From the NCBI RefSeq assembly GCF_009193185.1, contig NZ_VUKF01000020.1, positions 22,617-86,616 of the forward strand: a stretch of 64,000 bases of DNA, in the 5' to 3' direction. Below, piece after piece: positions 10,173 through 18,519 of the stretch. The number at the start of each line of letters is the position of its first letter. The first letter of the stretch is position 1. This stretch comes from Georgenia thermotolerans (GTDB taxonomy: Bacteria > Actinomycetota > Actinomycetes > Actinomycetales > Actinomycetaceae). The notes below the pieces were generated by a model that worked only from the letters and a program-made list of their open reading frames with translations, was not told the origin of the DNA and did not search any database. The position numbers and the translations under genes were made by a program.

Positions 10173-10222
10173 CGGCACGGCTCCGCGGGCATGAAACGGC
10201 CGACGGCACGGCTCCGCGGGCA
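10173..10222. repeat. 19-bp direct repeat in the purA upstream region
   Basis: CGGCACGGCTCCGCGGGCA occurs twice, at 10173-10191 and 10204-10222. The second copy can pair with CCGCGGAGCC at 10231-10240. The 357-nt gap 10109-10465 between the divergent purA and STAS genes holds no gene that I can support; it contains this repeat and the inverted repeat at 10374-10394. Confidence 0.6.
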
Positions 10223-10373
10223 CGGGACCGCCGCGGAGCCAGGTGATCAGCACAGGGAGCGCAGGCGGCCTCCGCGCCGGGCAAGCGCGGCCGTCAGCGG
10301 CGGCCGACGTGACTGCGTCCACACGCCGGAACGCCACCCCGACGTGCATCTCCGGAAAACGCGCGTTAGGTTC

Positions 10374-10394
10374 GTGGGACTGGAGACGTCCCAC
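10374..10394. promoter_or_regulatory. inverted repeat upstream of the first STAS gene
   Basis: GTGGGAC-N7-GTCCCAC, perfect 7-bp arms, 71 nt before the STAS start at 10466. It could be an operator or part of a 5' leader; no regulator can be named. Confidence 0.35.
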
Positions 10395-10465
10395 ACGTGA
10401 CATGGACGCGCCCAGAGTCGCGGAAGGTCCGTGACCCGGACGGGGTCCCGGAGGAGGAAGTGCGG

Positions 10466-10846
10466 ATGATCGAGATCTCGGCGTCGTCGGCAACGGCGAC
10501 CGTCACGATCACCGGCGACCTCGATCTCGCCGAGCGCGAACGATTCCCCGAGGTCACCGCCCGGGTGAGCGGGCTGCGACGCCAGCTGCTCGTCATCGAC
10601 ATGTGCCGGGTGAGCTTCATGGACTCCACCGGTGCCGCCTTCCTCATGGCGCTGGCCGAGGCCGGGTCCCGCCGCGGCGGGGCGACGGTGCTGCGCGGCG
10701 TGAGCGAGCGGGACCTGTTCGTCCTGGAGATCTGCGGGGCACTGCCCCTGTTCCGGATCGATCGCGAGCACCGCTGCGAGCTCAGCGGCGAGCAGGGGCG
10801 ACTGCGGGCGGAGCGCGAGTCCCGCCAGCTCGACAACTCGCACTGA
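10466..10846 (+). CDS. STAS-domain protein (anti-sigma factor antagonist type), 126 aa
   Basis: Single STAS domain beginning MIEISASSATATVTITGDLD. The conserved loop reads V-S-F-M-D-S-T-G-A-A-F, where the serine of D-S-T-G is the residue normally phosphorylated by a cognate anti-sigma kinase. It then has MALAEAGSRRGGATVLRG and a short charged C-terminal tail. GGAGGAGGAAG (10450-10460) sets the ATG at 10466. It lies 311 nt from, and converges on, the large PP2C-type phosphatase gene, which suggests one partner-switching network. It is only distantly similar to the STAS genes at 13495 and 50013. Confidence 0.85.
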   Translation: MIEISASSATATVTITGDLDLAERERFPEVTARVSGLRRQLLVIDMCRVSFMDSTGAAFLMALAEAGSRRGGATVLRGVSERDLFVLEICGALPLFRIDREHRCELSGEQGRLRAERESRQLDNSH

Positions 10847-10907
10847 CCGCCGGCCCGCTTCCCGGTATCGGCGAGCCGTGGTTCTCCCGGCGCCGACCTG
10901 GCGCATG

Positions 10908-10939
10908 CTGAACGACCGGCGCGCTGAACGACCGGCGCG
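10908..10939. repeat. 16-bp tandem duplication in a non-coding gap
   Basis: CTGAACGACCGGCGCG occurs twice without a gap (10908-10923 and 10924-10939). The 311-nt gap 10847-11157 between the convergent STAS and phosphatase genes holds nothing else that I can support. Confidence 0.55.
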
Positions 10940-11157
10940 CCGCACCGCGCATTCCCGATCGACGCGAAATCGACGATGTTGCTGTCTCCGAGCGCGGATG
11001 ACCGCAACGTCGTCCCACTCGGCGCGGCCTCCCGACTGCCGGAACCTCCGGAACCTCGCCGCCGCCCTCCCCCGACGGCCGAGCCCTCGCCGGCGCCGTC
11101 CGTCACGGCTTTGACGCCGGCGCGCCGACGCGTTCCCGCGCCGGCCCGCCCTCCCCG

Positions 11158-13410
11158 TCAGTCCTCGGCCTCGCCCGCTCCGTCGTCGCCCGGCTCGAGC
11201 ACCGACCCGAACGGGTGCTCGCCGGCCGAGGAGCGGGGCTGGGAGCGTAGCCGGGCCCAGACCACCTTGCCGGTCGGCGTCGGACGCCAGCCCCAGTCGG
11301 CGAGCCGGTCGACGATGTGCATGCCGAAGCCCCCGACCCGGCTCGCGGAGCGCTCGCGGGTGATCGGCGGCGCCGGGTTGGCGTCCTCGACCTCGATGCG
11401 CAGCCCGTCGCCGGTGTCCTGCAGCCGCAGCCCGATCCGGCCCCAGCCGTGCATGACGGCGTTGGCCATGAGCTCGGAGATGACCAGCTCTGCGGCGGCG
11501 ACCTCCTGCATCCCCCAGGCGCGGCACGTGCGCCGCACGGCGTGGCGGGCCCGACCGATCGAGCTGGCGTCCATGGGCAGCTGCCAGCGGCGCTGCCGCG
11601 GCGCCGCGCCGTCGACCTCGCCCTCGGGGCCGCCGGGGACCCGGATGACGACCATCGCGACGTCGTCCTCGGGGGCGTCGGCCAGCCACAGCAGCTCCTC
11701 GCCCACGCCGGCGGCGTCCGGCGCGTGCACCTGGCCGGCGAGCTCCTTGAGGGCGTCGAGGCCCGCGCGCATGGGCCGGTCGCGGCGCTCGATGAGGCCG
11801 TCGGTGTAGAGGACGAGGACGTCCCCGGGCCGCACGAGGGTGTGGGCGGTCTCCCGCTCGCCGGTGCTGAAGCCCACCAGGGTGCCGCCGGCGCCGTCGA
11901 GCACGCTGACCTCCCCGCCGCGCACCCGCAGCGGCGGCAGGTGCCCGGCGCGGGAGTACGCGAACTCCCAAGCCCCCTCCTCCAGCGGCGTGAGGGTGGC
12001 GTACACGAGGGAGGCGCTGCGCGGGATCCGCATGCTGGTGACCAGGCCGTCGACCCGCCCGAGCACGGTGCCGGGGTCGATCAGCTCGGCGGCCAGCGCC
12101 CGCACCACCGACCGCAGCTGCCCCATCGCCGCCGCGGCCTCCACGTCGTGACCGACGACGTCGCCGATGACCACCGCGACGGTGTCGGCCCGGAGGTTGA
12201 CGACGTCGTACCAGTCCCCGCCCACCTGGGCGTGCTCGGCGTTGGGGGCGTAGTACGTCCACACGTCCAGGCCGGTGACGTCGTCCTGCTCGGGCAGCAT
12301 CGCCCGCTGCAGCGTCTCGGCGAGCACGTGCTCGCGGGCGTAGAGCTGGGCGTTGTCCATCGCCATGCCCACGCGGCGGGCGGTCAGCTCGAGGACGGTC
12401 TGGACCTCCTCGTGGAAGCCCTGCACCTCCTTGTTCCCGTCCGTCAGGTCGTCGATCACCACCGCGCTGGCCCGGCGCGGCAGCGCGACGAGCAGCGCGA
12501 GCGTGCGCTGACGGCCCAGGACCGGGAAGACGAGGACCTCACGCAGCGCGTCGGGTCGTTCCGCGAGGTGCGGCACGACCAGCTCGAGCAGCTCCGCGGT
12601 GAGGGTGCCCTCCGGCGCGGGCTGGTCCGGGTCGAGGCGCAGCGTGCGCATGGCGCCGGCGAGCACGAGGTCGAGGACCTCGTCCTTGGCGTGGCGCTCG
12701 GTGGCGGACCGGCCTCCCGGGCGGGCGGGCGGCGGGTCGTCCTCGATACCGTCGACCTCCCGCAGGGTGCGGCCGGGCACGTAGAAGGCGCTCCAGGCGA
12801 CGACCTGGCGGGTGAGCATGTCGGCGATGGCGCGCAGCACGTCCCCGGAGTCGACCTCCTGGAGGAGGTCCGAGACGCGCGCGACCAGGCTCAGCGCCAC
12901 GCGCGCGCGCCGCTCGGCGTCCAGGCGCACCCGCTCGAGCTGGGCGCTGGCCACCTGGGCGGAGACGTCCCGCACGACGGCGCTCCAGCGCTGTCCGCCC
13001 TCGCCGTCCTCCAGCGGGGCCAGCGCGATACCCGCCCAGTAGCCCGTGCCGTCCGGCCGGTGCGCCGCGACCCGCAGCGTGGTCGGGTGGTCCTGCTCCA
13101 GGGCGGTGACCACGGCCCGCGCCCCCTCGGCCTCGAGGCCGAGGACGTGCCGAGGGTCGGCGACGCCGCTGAGGAGCTGCGTGCGCTCGAACCCGCACAG
13201 CTCCACGGCGGCGTCGTTGGCGAACTCGACCTCCCACTCCCGGTCCCCGCGGCCCAGCACCAGCACGGCGTCGGGCAGCTGCTCGAGGACCGAGCTGGCG
13301 CACACGGGCGCGGCGGCCTCCGGCGTGGTCGCGCCGCCCGCGGCGGTGCGCGGTCCCTCCGCCCCGGCGGGGACGCCGGGCGCACGCGCCGGGCCGCGGG
13401 ATTTCACCAT
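11158..13410 (-). CDS. PP2C/SpoIIE-type serine phosphatase with PAS, GAF and HATPase domains, 750 aa
   Basis: Signal-integrating regulator of the RsbU/RsbP type. Domains in order: PAS (about 40-150, LEQLPDAVLVLGRGD...FANDAAVELCGF), GAF (about 165-355), SpoIIE/PP2C phosphatase (about 370-580, with VGGDWYDVV and GDVVGHDVEAAAAMGQLR), and an RsbW-like HATPase (about 600-725, with ELVISELMANAVMHG as the N box and GGFGMHIVDRLADWGW as the G box). It therefore combines a phosphatase that could dephosphorylate STAS partners with a kinase-type module in one chain. GGAGGACCTG precedes the ATG at 13410, so the 55 upstream codons are rejected. It is divergent from a STAS gene and convergent with another, its likely partners (inference). 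Confidence 0.92.
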   Translation of the reverse strand: MVKSRGPARAPGVPAGAEGPRTAAGGATTPEAAAPVCASSVLEQLPDAVLVLGRGDREWEVEFANDAAVELCGFERTQLLSGVADPRHVLGLEAEGARAVVTALEQDHPTTLRVAAHRPDGTGYWAGIALAPLEDGEGGQRWSAVVRDVSAQVASAQLERVRLDAERRARVALSLVARVSDLLQEVDSGDVLRAIADMLTRQVVAWSAFYVPGRTLREVDGIEDDPPPARPGGRSATERHAKDEVLDLVLAGAMRTLRLDPDQPAPEGTLTAELLELVVPHLAERPDALREVLVFPVLGRQRTLALLVALPRRASAVVIDDLTDGNKEVQGFHEEVQTVLELTARRVGMAMDNAQLYAREHVLAETLQRAMLPEQDDVTGLDVWTYYAPNAEHAQVGGDWYDVVNLRADTVAVVIGDVVGHDVEAAAAMGQLRSVVRALAAELIDPGTVLGRVDGLVTSMRIPRSASLVYATLTPLEEGAWEFAYSRAGHLPPLRVRGGEVSVLDGAGGTLVGFSTGERETAHTLVRPGDVLVLYTDGLIERRDRPMRAGLDALKELAGQVHAPDAAGVGEELLWLADAPEDDVAMVVIRVPGGPEGEVDGAAPRQRRWQLPMDASSIGRARHAVRRTCRAWGMQEVAAAELVISELMANAVMHGWGRIGLRLQDTGDGLRIEVEDANPAPPITRERSASRVGGFGMHIVDRLADWGWRPTPTGKVVWARLRSQPRSSAGEHPFGSVLEPGDDGAGEAED

Positions 13411-13494
13411 CAGGTCCTCCGATCCGTTAGCGTTCCTTACGATGCCCCGTGAACGCGCGGGACGCACGTGCCGATCGAGGCGAAGGGGAGTGAC

Positions 13495-13908
13495 GTGCAC
13501 GACGTGACACAGGACGAGCCAGCGGGCCGCCCCGGCCCGGACGCTGCGGGAGCGGCGGAGACCGGTTCGGTGCACGTCATGGTCTCATCATCGCGGACCA
13601 GGCTCGTGCTCTCCGGCGAGGTCGACGTCGCGTTGTCCGCCGACCTCACCGAGGCGGTCAGCGAGGCCGAGCGCGCGGGCCTGCCCGTCGAGATCGACGC
13701 CCGGCACGTCACCTTCATGGACTCCTCGGGCGTGAGCATGCTCGCCCGGCTGGCGCACCGGACGCCCGGACGGCTGACGATGATCGAGCCGCCCGACGTC
13801 GTGCGGTTCCTGCTCGGCGTCACGCGGATCGGCGAGGTCGTCGACGTCGTCGACGTCGACCCCGGCTTCCCCGAGGACGAGCCGCCCACGGGCGGCGACG
13901 CGGCCTGA
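13495..13908 (+). CDS. STAS-domain protein, 137 aa
   Basis: Anti-anti-sigma type STAS protein. The core contains RLVLSGEVDVALSADL, then H-V-T-F-M-D-S-S-G-V-S with the phosphorylatable serine pair, and a C-terminal PPDVVRFLLGVTRIGEVV and VDVVDVDPGFPE. This C-terminal extension is shared almost word for word with the STAS protein at 50013-50405, so the two are paralogues. The start is uncertain: the GTG at 13495 has GAAGGGGAG just upstream, and a GTG at 13468 would add 9 residues. It is divergent from the PP2C phosphatase, with 84 nt between the starts, consistent with co-regulation. Confidence 0.85.
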   Translation: MHDVTQDEPAGRPGPDAAGAAETGSVHVMVSSSRTRLVLSGEVDVALSADLTEAVSEAERAGLPVEIDARHVTFMDSSGVSMLARLAHRTPGRLTMIEPPDVVRFLLGVTRIGEVVDVVDVDPGFPEDEPPTGGDAA

Positions 13909-13935
13909 CGGCGCATCTCCGCGTCCCCGAACGCC

Positions 13936-13968
13936 GCGTGGCCCGGCGCCGACGGCGCCGGGCCACGC
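13936..13968. terminator. bidirectional terminator between STAS gene and fbaA
   Basis: Perfect 15-bp arms (13936-13950 and 13954-13968) with a GAC loop, between convergent genes. Confidence 0.75.
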
Positions 13969-13978
13969 TCACTCAGGG

Positions 13979-15001
<1,023 letters not shown>

Positions 15002-15030
15002 GTCAGCTCCTGTCTCGTGATTTGCTGTTC

Positions 15031-15057
15031 CGCCGAGATTCTTTCATCTTCTCGGCG
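15031..15057. promoter_or_regulatory. inverted repeat upstream of fbaA
   Basis: CGCCGAGA (15031-15038) and TCTCGGCG (15050-15057) are separated by 11 nt of AT-richer sequence, 30 nt before the fbaA start. It is a candidate operator or 5' leader hairpin. Confidence 0.35.
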
Positions 15058-15065
15058 CGGGCACC

Positions 15066-15098
15066 GGGACCCCCGCCCCAGTGGGACCCCCGCCCCAG
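15066..15098. repeat. 16-bp direct repeat, period 17
   Basis: GGGACCCCCGCCCCAG occurs at 15066-15081 and 15083-15098 in the fbaA/cupin divergent region. A TTGACA follows at 15110-15115 that could be a -35 for the cupin gene, but no good -10 is seen. Confidence 0.5.
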
Positions 15099-15174
15099 GG
15101 TCTCGGGGCTTGACATGTCCAGGGGCGCCGGCGCTGCATGGTCGGGTCCGCAGGCACCGTCAGGGGGCACCGTC

Positions 15175-15543
15175 ATGAGCCAGCCGCTGGAACACGTCAC
15201 GTTCGACCAGCCCGACGAGGTCCGCGAGGGCGAGAAGTGGCGGATGGAGCTGGTCAACCTCGCCGGGGACGCCCAGGTGGGGCGAATCACGTTGCAGCCG
15301 GGGTGGCGCTGGTCCGAGCACGTCAAGCCGGTCGCCGGCACCGACCTGTGCATGGCGCCGCACCAGCAGTACCTCATCTCCGGCCGCATCCACGTGCAGA
15401 TGGAGGACGGCACGGAGTTCGAGGGCGCCCCGGGCGAGGTCGCCTCCATCCCGCCGGGCCACGACGCCTGGGTGGTGGGCGACGAACCGGCGGTCGCAGT
15501 GGACTGGCAGGGCGCCTCCGTCTGGGCGAAGAAGCAGGGGTAG
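15175..15543 (+). CDS. cupin-domain protein, 122 aa
   Basis: Single small beta-barrel that begins MSQPLEHVTFDQPDEVREGE. The first cupin motif is degenerate (GWRWSEHVKPVAGTDLCMAPHQQYLISGR) and the second is GEVASIPPGHDAWVVGD, followed by the VDW strand typical of cupin_2 proteins of this size. Histidines remain for metal binding but the set is incomplete. Function unknown. The ATG at 15175 is the first in-frame start matching the family; there is only a weak GGGGG upstream. It is a monocistronic gene between fbaA and the RNA methyltransferase. Confidence 0.8.
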   Translation: MSQPLEHVTFDQPDEVREGEKWRMELVNLAGDAQVGRITLQPGWRWSEHVKPVAGTDLCMAPHQQYLISGRIHVQMEDGTEFEGAPGEVASIPPGHDAWVVGDEPAVAVDWQGASVWAKKQG

Positions 15544-15561
15544 CCCTACCGCCGGACGGCA

Positions 15562-16299
15562 TCAGGAGGGCGCCGGCCCGGCGTGCTGGACCATCCATGC
15601 GTGCATCGCCACGGCCGCGGCCGCGCCGGCATTGATCGAGCGGGTCGAGCCGTACTGGGTGATGTGCAGGATCTCCGCGCACCCGGCGAGGGCGTCGGGG
15701 CTCAGGCCGGCGGACTCCTGACCGAAGAGCATCACGCACTCGCGCGGCAGCGTCCGGCCCTCGATCGGCACCGAGCCGGGCACGTTGTCGATGCCCAGCA
15801 CGGGCAGCCCCGCCGCGCCCGCCCACGCGAGCAGGGTGGCGACGTCGTCGTGGTGGCGCAGGTGCTGGTAGCGATCGGTCACCATGGCCCCGCGCCGGTT
15901 CCACCGCCGGCGCCCGACGATGTGCACCTCGGCGACGGCGAACGCGTTGGCCGTGCGCACCACGGAGCCGATGTTCATGTCGTGGGCGAAGTTCTCGATC
16001 GCCACGTGCAGGGGGTGTCGGCGGGCGTCGATGTCGGCCACGATCGCCGCGACCGTCCAGTACCGGTACCGGTCGACGACGTTGCGGCGGTCGCCGTGCG
16101 CGAGCAGCTCGCGGTCGTAGCGGGGGTCGTCCGGCCAGGCGGCCTCGCCACCCGGCCACGGCCCGACGCCGACCTCCCGGCGCAGGTCCCGACCGCCGTC
16201 GGGCTCCGGACCCTCCCCAAGCTCCCGACCGCCGTCGGGCACCGGCCCCTCCCCAAGCTCCCGACCGCCGTCGGGCTCGGCGCTGACTGTCTCGCTCAC
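15562..16299 (-). CDS. TrmH/SpoU-family RNA methyltransferase, 245 aa
   Basis: SPOUT-fold S-adenosylmethionine-dependent 2'-O-methyltransferase of tRNA or rRNA; the exact target is not visible. Motif 1 is ENFAHDMNIGSVVRTANAF, motif 2 is PRECVMLFGQESAGLSPDAL and motif 3 is TQYGSTRSINAGAAAAVAMH. The N-terminal 40 residues hold a 12-residue repeat (P-D-G-G-R-E-L-G-E-G-P) in about three copies, encoded by a 36-bp DNA repeat, and are unlike the conserved core. The GTG at 16299 was chosen because TACCGT (16307-16312, minus strand) ends 7 nt upstream. It is divergent from the HAD phosphatase gene. Confidence 0.9.
   Translation of the reverse strand: MSETVSAEPDGGRELGEGPVPDGGRELGEGPEPDGGRDLRREVGVGPWPGGEAAWPDDPRYDRELLAHGDRRNVVDRYRYWTVAAIVADIDARRHPLHVAIENFAHDMNIGSVVRTANAFAVAEVHIVGRRRWNRRGAMVTDRYQHLRHHDDVATLLAWAGAAGLPVLGIDNVPGSVPIEGRTLPRECVMLFGQESAGLSPDALAGCAEILHITQYGSTRSINAGAAAAVAMHAWMVQHAGPAPS
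16188..16275. repeat. 36-bp tandem repeat inside the methyltransferase gene
   Basis: The 16-bp core CCCGACCGCCGTCGGG occurs at 16188-16203, 16224-16239 and 16260-16275, exactly 36 bp apart, with similar sequence between the copies. The repeat keeps the reading frame (12 residues per unit). Confidence 0.85.
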
Positions 16300-16306
16300 G
16301 GTCCCG

Positions 16307-16312
16307 ACGGTA
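16307..16312 (-). promoter_or_regulatory. leaderless -10 hexamer (TACCGT)
   Basis: TACCGT on the minus strand, 7 nt before the GTG at 16299. It supports this start for the RNA methyltransferase. Confidence 0.45.
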
Positions 16313-16435
16313 ACGGCCCGCGGGAGGAGGCCGCCCCGACCGCGGGGCCGGGTCGTCGGTATCGTTCGAGCCAGGCGCGGGCCCGACCGCGCCCGGGCGG
16401 CCCCGCCCGGGTCCGTCAGAGCTGGAGGCAAGCAC

Positions 16436-17209
16436 ATGACCGAGGAGATCAAGAGCTGGTTGACGGACATGGACGGGGTGCTGGTCCACGAGGGCTACGC
16501 CCTGCCCGGCGCGGCGGAGTTCATCGCCCGGCTCACCGAGCTCGACCGGCCGTACCAGGTCCTGACCAACAACTCGATCTTCACCCCGCGCGACCTCTCG
16601 GCCCGGCTCGCCGCGTCCGGCATCAAGGTGCCCGAGGAGCGCATCTGGACCTCCGCGCTCGCCACCGCCACGTTCGTGGCCCAGCAGATGCCCGGCGGGC
16701 GGGCGTACGTCATCGGCGAGGCGGGCCTGACCACCGCGCTGTACCAGGCGGGCTACATCATGACCGACGTCGACCCCGACTACGTCATCCTCGGCGAGAC
16801 CCGCACGTACTCCTTCTCCTCGATCACCCGGGCGATCCGGCTCATCCGCGACGGCGCCCGGTTCATCGCCACCAACCCCGACCCCACCGGCCCCTCCACC
16901 GAGGGCCCGCTGCCCGCCACCGGCGCGGTCGCCGCCCTCATCACCAAGGCCACCGGCCGGTCGCCCTACTTCGTCGGCAAGCCCAACCCGGTGATGATCC
17001 GCGCCGCGCTGAACCGCATCGAGGCGCACTCGGAGACGACGGCGATGATCGGGGACCGGATGGACACCGACGTCCTCGCCGGGATGGAGGCCGGGCTGCG
17101 CACCTTCCTGGTGCTCACCGGCTCCACCACGGAGGCGGACGTGGAGAAGTACCCGTTCCGCCCCACCGAGGTGCGCCCGTCGATCGCCGAGCTCATCGAC
17201 CGCGTCTGA
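16436..17209 (+). CDS. HAD-IIA family sugar phosphatase (NagD-like), 257 aa
   Basis: Cytosolic phosphatase of the NagD/PGP group. Motif I is WLTDMDGVLVHEGYALPGA, motif II is QVLTNNSIFTPRDLS, motif III/IV is GKPNPVMIRAALNR and MIGDRMDTDVLAGMEAGL. The first aspartate of the D-x-D motif is the nucleophile. Members dephosphorylate nucleotides or small sugar phosphates; the substrate is not predictable. GGAGGCAAGCAC precedes the ATG at 16436. The 3' end overlaps the convergent LemA gene by 17 nt, so no terminator fits between them. Confidence 0.92.
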   Translation: MTEEIKSWLTDMDGVLVHEGYALPGAAEFIARLTELDRPYQVLTNNSIFTPRDLSARLAASGIKVPEERIWTSALATATFVAQQMPGGRAYVIGEAGLTTALYQAGYIMTDVDPDYVILGETRTYSFSSITRAIRLIRDGARFIATNPDPTGPSTEGPLPATGAVAALITKATGRSPYFVGKPNPVMIRAALNRIEAHSETTAMIGDRMDTDVLAGMEAGLRTFLVLTGSTTEADVEKYPFRPTEVRPSIAELIDRV

Positions 17210-17789
17210 GCTCCCGGTCCTCGAAGGCCGCGGCCGGCGCCGCCCGCACCGCCGGGTCCTCGGCCGCGAAGTAGATCGCCGGGCGGATCCCGGACAGCCG
17301 CGCGACCAGGCCCGCGGGGAAGGTCTCCAGGCGGGCGTTGAGGTGGCGGGCGTGGGCGTTGTAGAAGCGCCGGCCGGCCGCGATGTGGTCCTCGACGTCG
17401 GTGAGCTCGCCGTGCAGCCGGGCGAACGCCTCGGCCCCGCTCAGCCGCGGCGAGGTCTCCGCGGCGGCGAGCAGCCGGCCCAGCGCGGCGGTCAGGGCGT
17501 TCTCCCGGCGTGCCTGCTCGGCCGGGTCCGCCGCCGCCGCGCCCGCGCGCGCCGCGCACCGCTCGCACGCCCCGGCCAGGTCCGCCGCGGCCGGCAGGTC
17601 ACCGGCGATCATGGCGGCGAGCGGGGGCACGAGGTCGCGGCGGCGGCGCAGCTCGACGTCGATCTGTCCCCAGGCCTCGGTCAGGATCCGGCGCTGCCGG
17701 GCGAAGCTGTTGTGGGTGGCCACGGCCCAGCCGCCCACGGCCGCGACGACCACGGCGACGAGGAGCAGCGCCACCACCGACCCGTCCAT
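17193..17789 (-). CDS. LemA family membrane-anchored protein, 198 aa
   Basis: One N-terminal membrane helix (residues about 5-24, VVALLLVAVVVAAVGGWAVA) is followed by the LemA helical domain. Conserved elements are RILTEAWGQIDVELRRRRDLVPPLAAMI at 36-63, then the long heptad region and HLNARLETFPAGLVA. The N-terminus is outside and the domain cytoplasmic in family models. Role unknown, though LemA proteins are linked to envelope stress. The tail overlaps the HAD gene by 17 nt. The ATG at 17789 is the only start before the membrane helix. Confidence 0.85.
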   Translation of the reverse strand: MDGSVVALLLVAVVVAAVGGWAVATHNSFARQRRILTEAWGQIDVELRRRRDLVPPLAAMIAGDLPAAADLAGACERCAARAGAAAADPAEQARRENALTAALGRLLAAAETSPRLSGAEAFARLHGELTDVEDHIAAGRRFYNAHARHLNARLETFPAGLVARLSGIRPAIYFAAEDPAVRAAPAAAFEDRELRRGR

Positions 17790-17907
17790 CAGGCCTCCCG
17801 TCCCCCGCCTGGCGGCGATTGAACCACAGGGGCCCGCTCGTCACGCGGGATACGGGTGGGGAACCGGACGCCGGACGGCGGATCCGCCCGCGGACGTCCG
17901 GCCGGTG

Positions 17908-18483
17908 TCAGTCGAGGCCGAGGTCGGCCAGGTCCAGGGCGGCGAGGTAGGGCAGCCCGGTGGCCCCCTCGATCGCCTCACGGGCCCCGGTGGCACGGTC
18001 GACGACGACGGCCACGGCCTGGACCTGCGCGCCGGCCTCGCGCAGCGCCTCGATGGCCTGCAGCGGGCTGCCGCCGGTGGTGGAGGTGTCCTCGAGGACG
18101 ACGACGCGCCGGCCCGTCACGTCCGGGCCCTCGATGCGCCGGCGCATGCCGTGGGACTTGGCCTCCTTGCGCACGACGAACGCGTCGAGGTCGAGCCCGC
18201 GCGAGGCCGCGGCGTGCAGCATGGCGGTGGCCACCGGGTCGGCGCCCATGGTCAGCCCGCCGACGGCGTCGACCTCCTCGGGGCCGTACCCGGCCTCCTC
18301 GAGCATGTCGAGCATGACGTGGCCGATGAGGGGCGCGGCGGCGTGGTGGAGGGTGGCGCGGCGCATGTCGACGTAGAAGTCCGAGGTCAGCCCGGAGGCG
18401 AGGGTCACCTCGCCGCGCACGACGGCGAGCTCACGGACCAGGGCGGCCAGCTGGGTCCGGGGCGTGTCGTTGGTGATGGTCAC
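17908..18483 (-). CDS. pyrE: orotate phosphoribosyltransferase, 191 aa
   Basis: Makes OMP from orotate and PRPP in pyrimidine synthesis. N-terminal SGLTSDFYVDMRRATL, the middle GGLTMGADPVATAML, the flexible-loop lysines in VRKEAKSHGMRRRIEG and the PRPP loop VVLEDTSTTGGSPLQAIEAL are all present. The length is typical for the actinobacterial form. The GTG at 18483 has no Shine-Dalgarno; TACGCT (18491-18496, minus strand) ends 7 nt upstream, fitting a leaderless mRNA. It lies downstream of, and on the same strand as, the SDR gene (36-nt gap). Confidence 0.96.
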   Translation of the reverse strand: MTITNDTPRTQLAALVRELAVVRGEVTLASGLTSDFYVDMRRATLHHAAAPLIGHVMLDMLEEAGYGPEEVDAVGGLTMGADPVATAMLHAAASRGLDLDAFVVRKEAKSHGMRRRIEGPDVTGRRVVVLEDTSTTGGSPLQAIEALREAGAQVQAVAVVVDRATGAREAIEGATGLPYLAALDLADLGLD

Positions 18484-18490
18484 GGCGGCC

Positions 18491-18496
18491 AGCGTA
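18491..18496 (-). promoter_or_regulatory. leaderless -10 hexamer for pyrE (TACGCT)
   Basis: TACGCT on the minus strand, 7 nt before the GTG start of pyrE. Confidence 0.5.
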
Positions 18497-18519
18497 GTGG
18501 CGCCACCTGGGAGGGCGGA

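Noticed and set aside
10847..11157. Small gene in the 311-nt gap after the first STAS gene
   Set aside because: Frames on both strands are short, Arg-rich and lack a ribosome binding site or recognisable motif.
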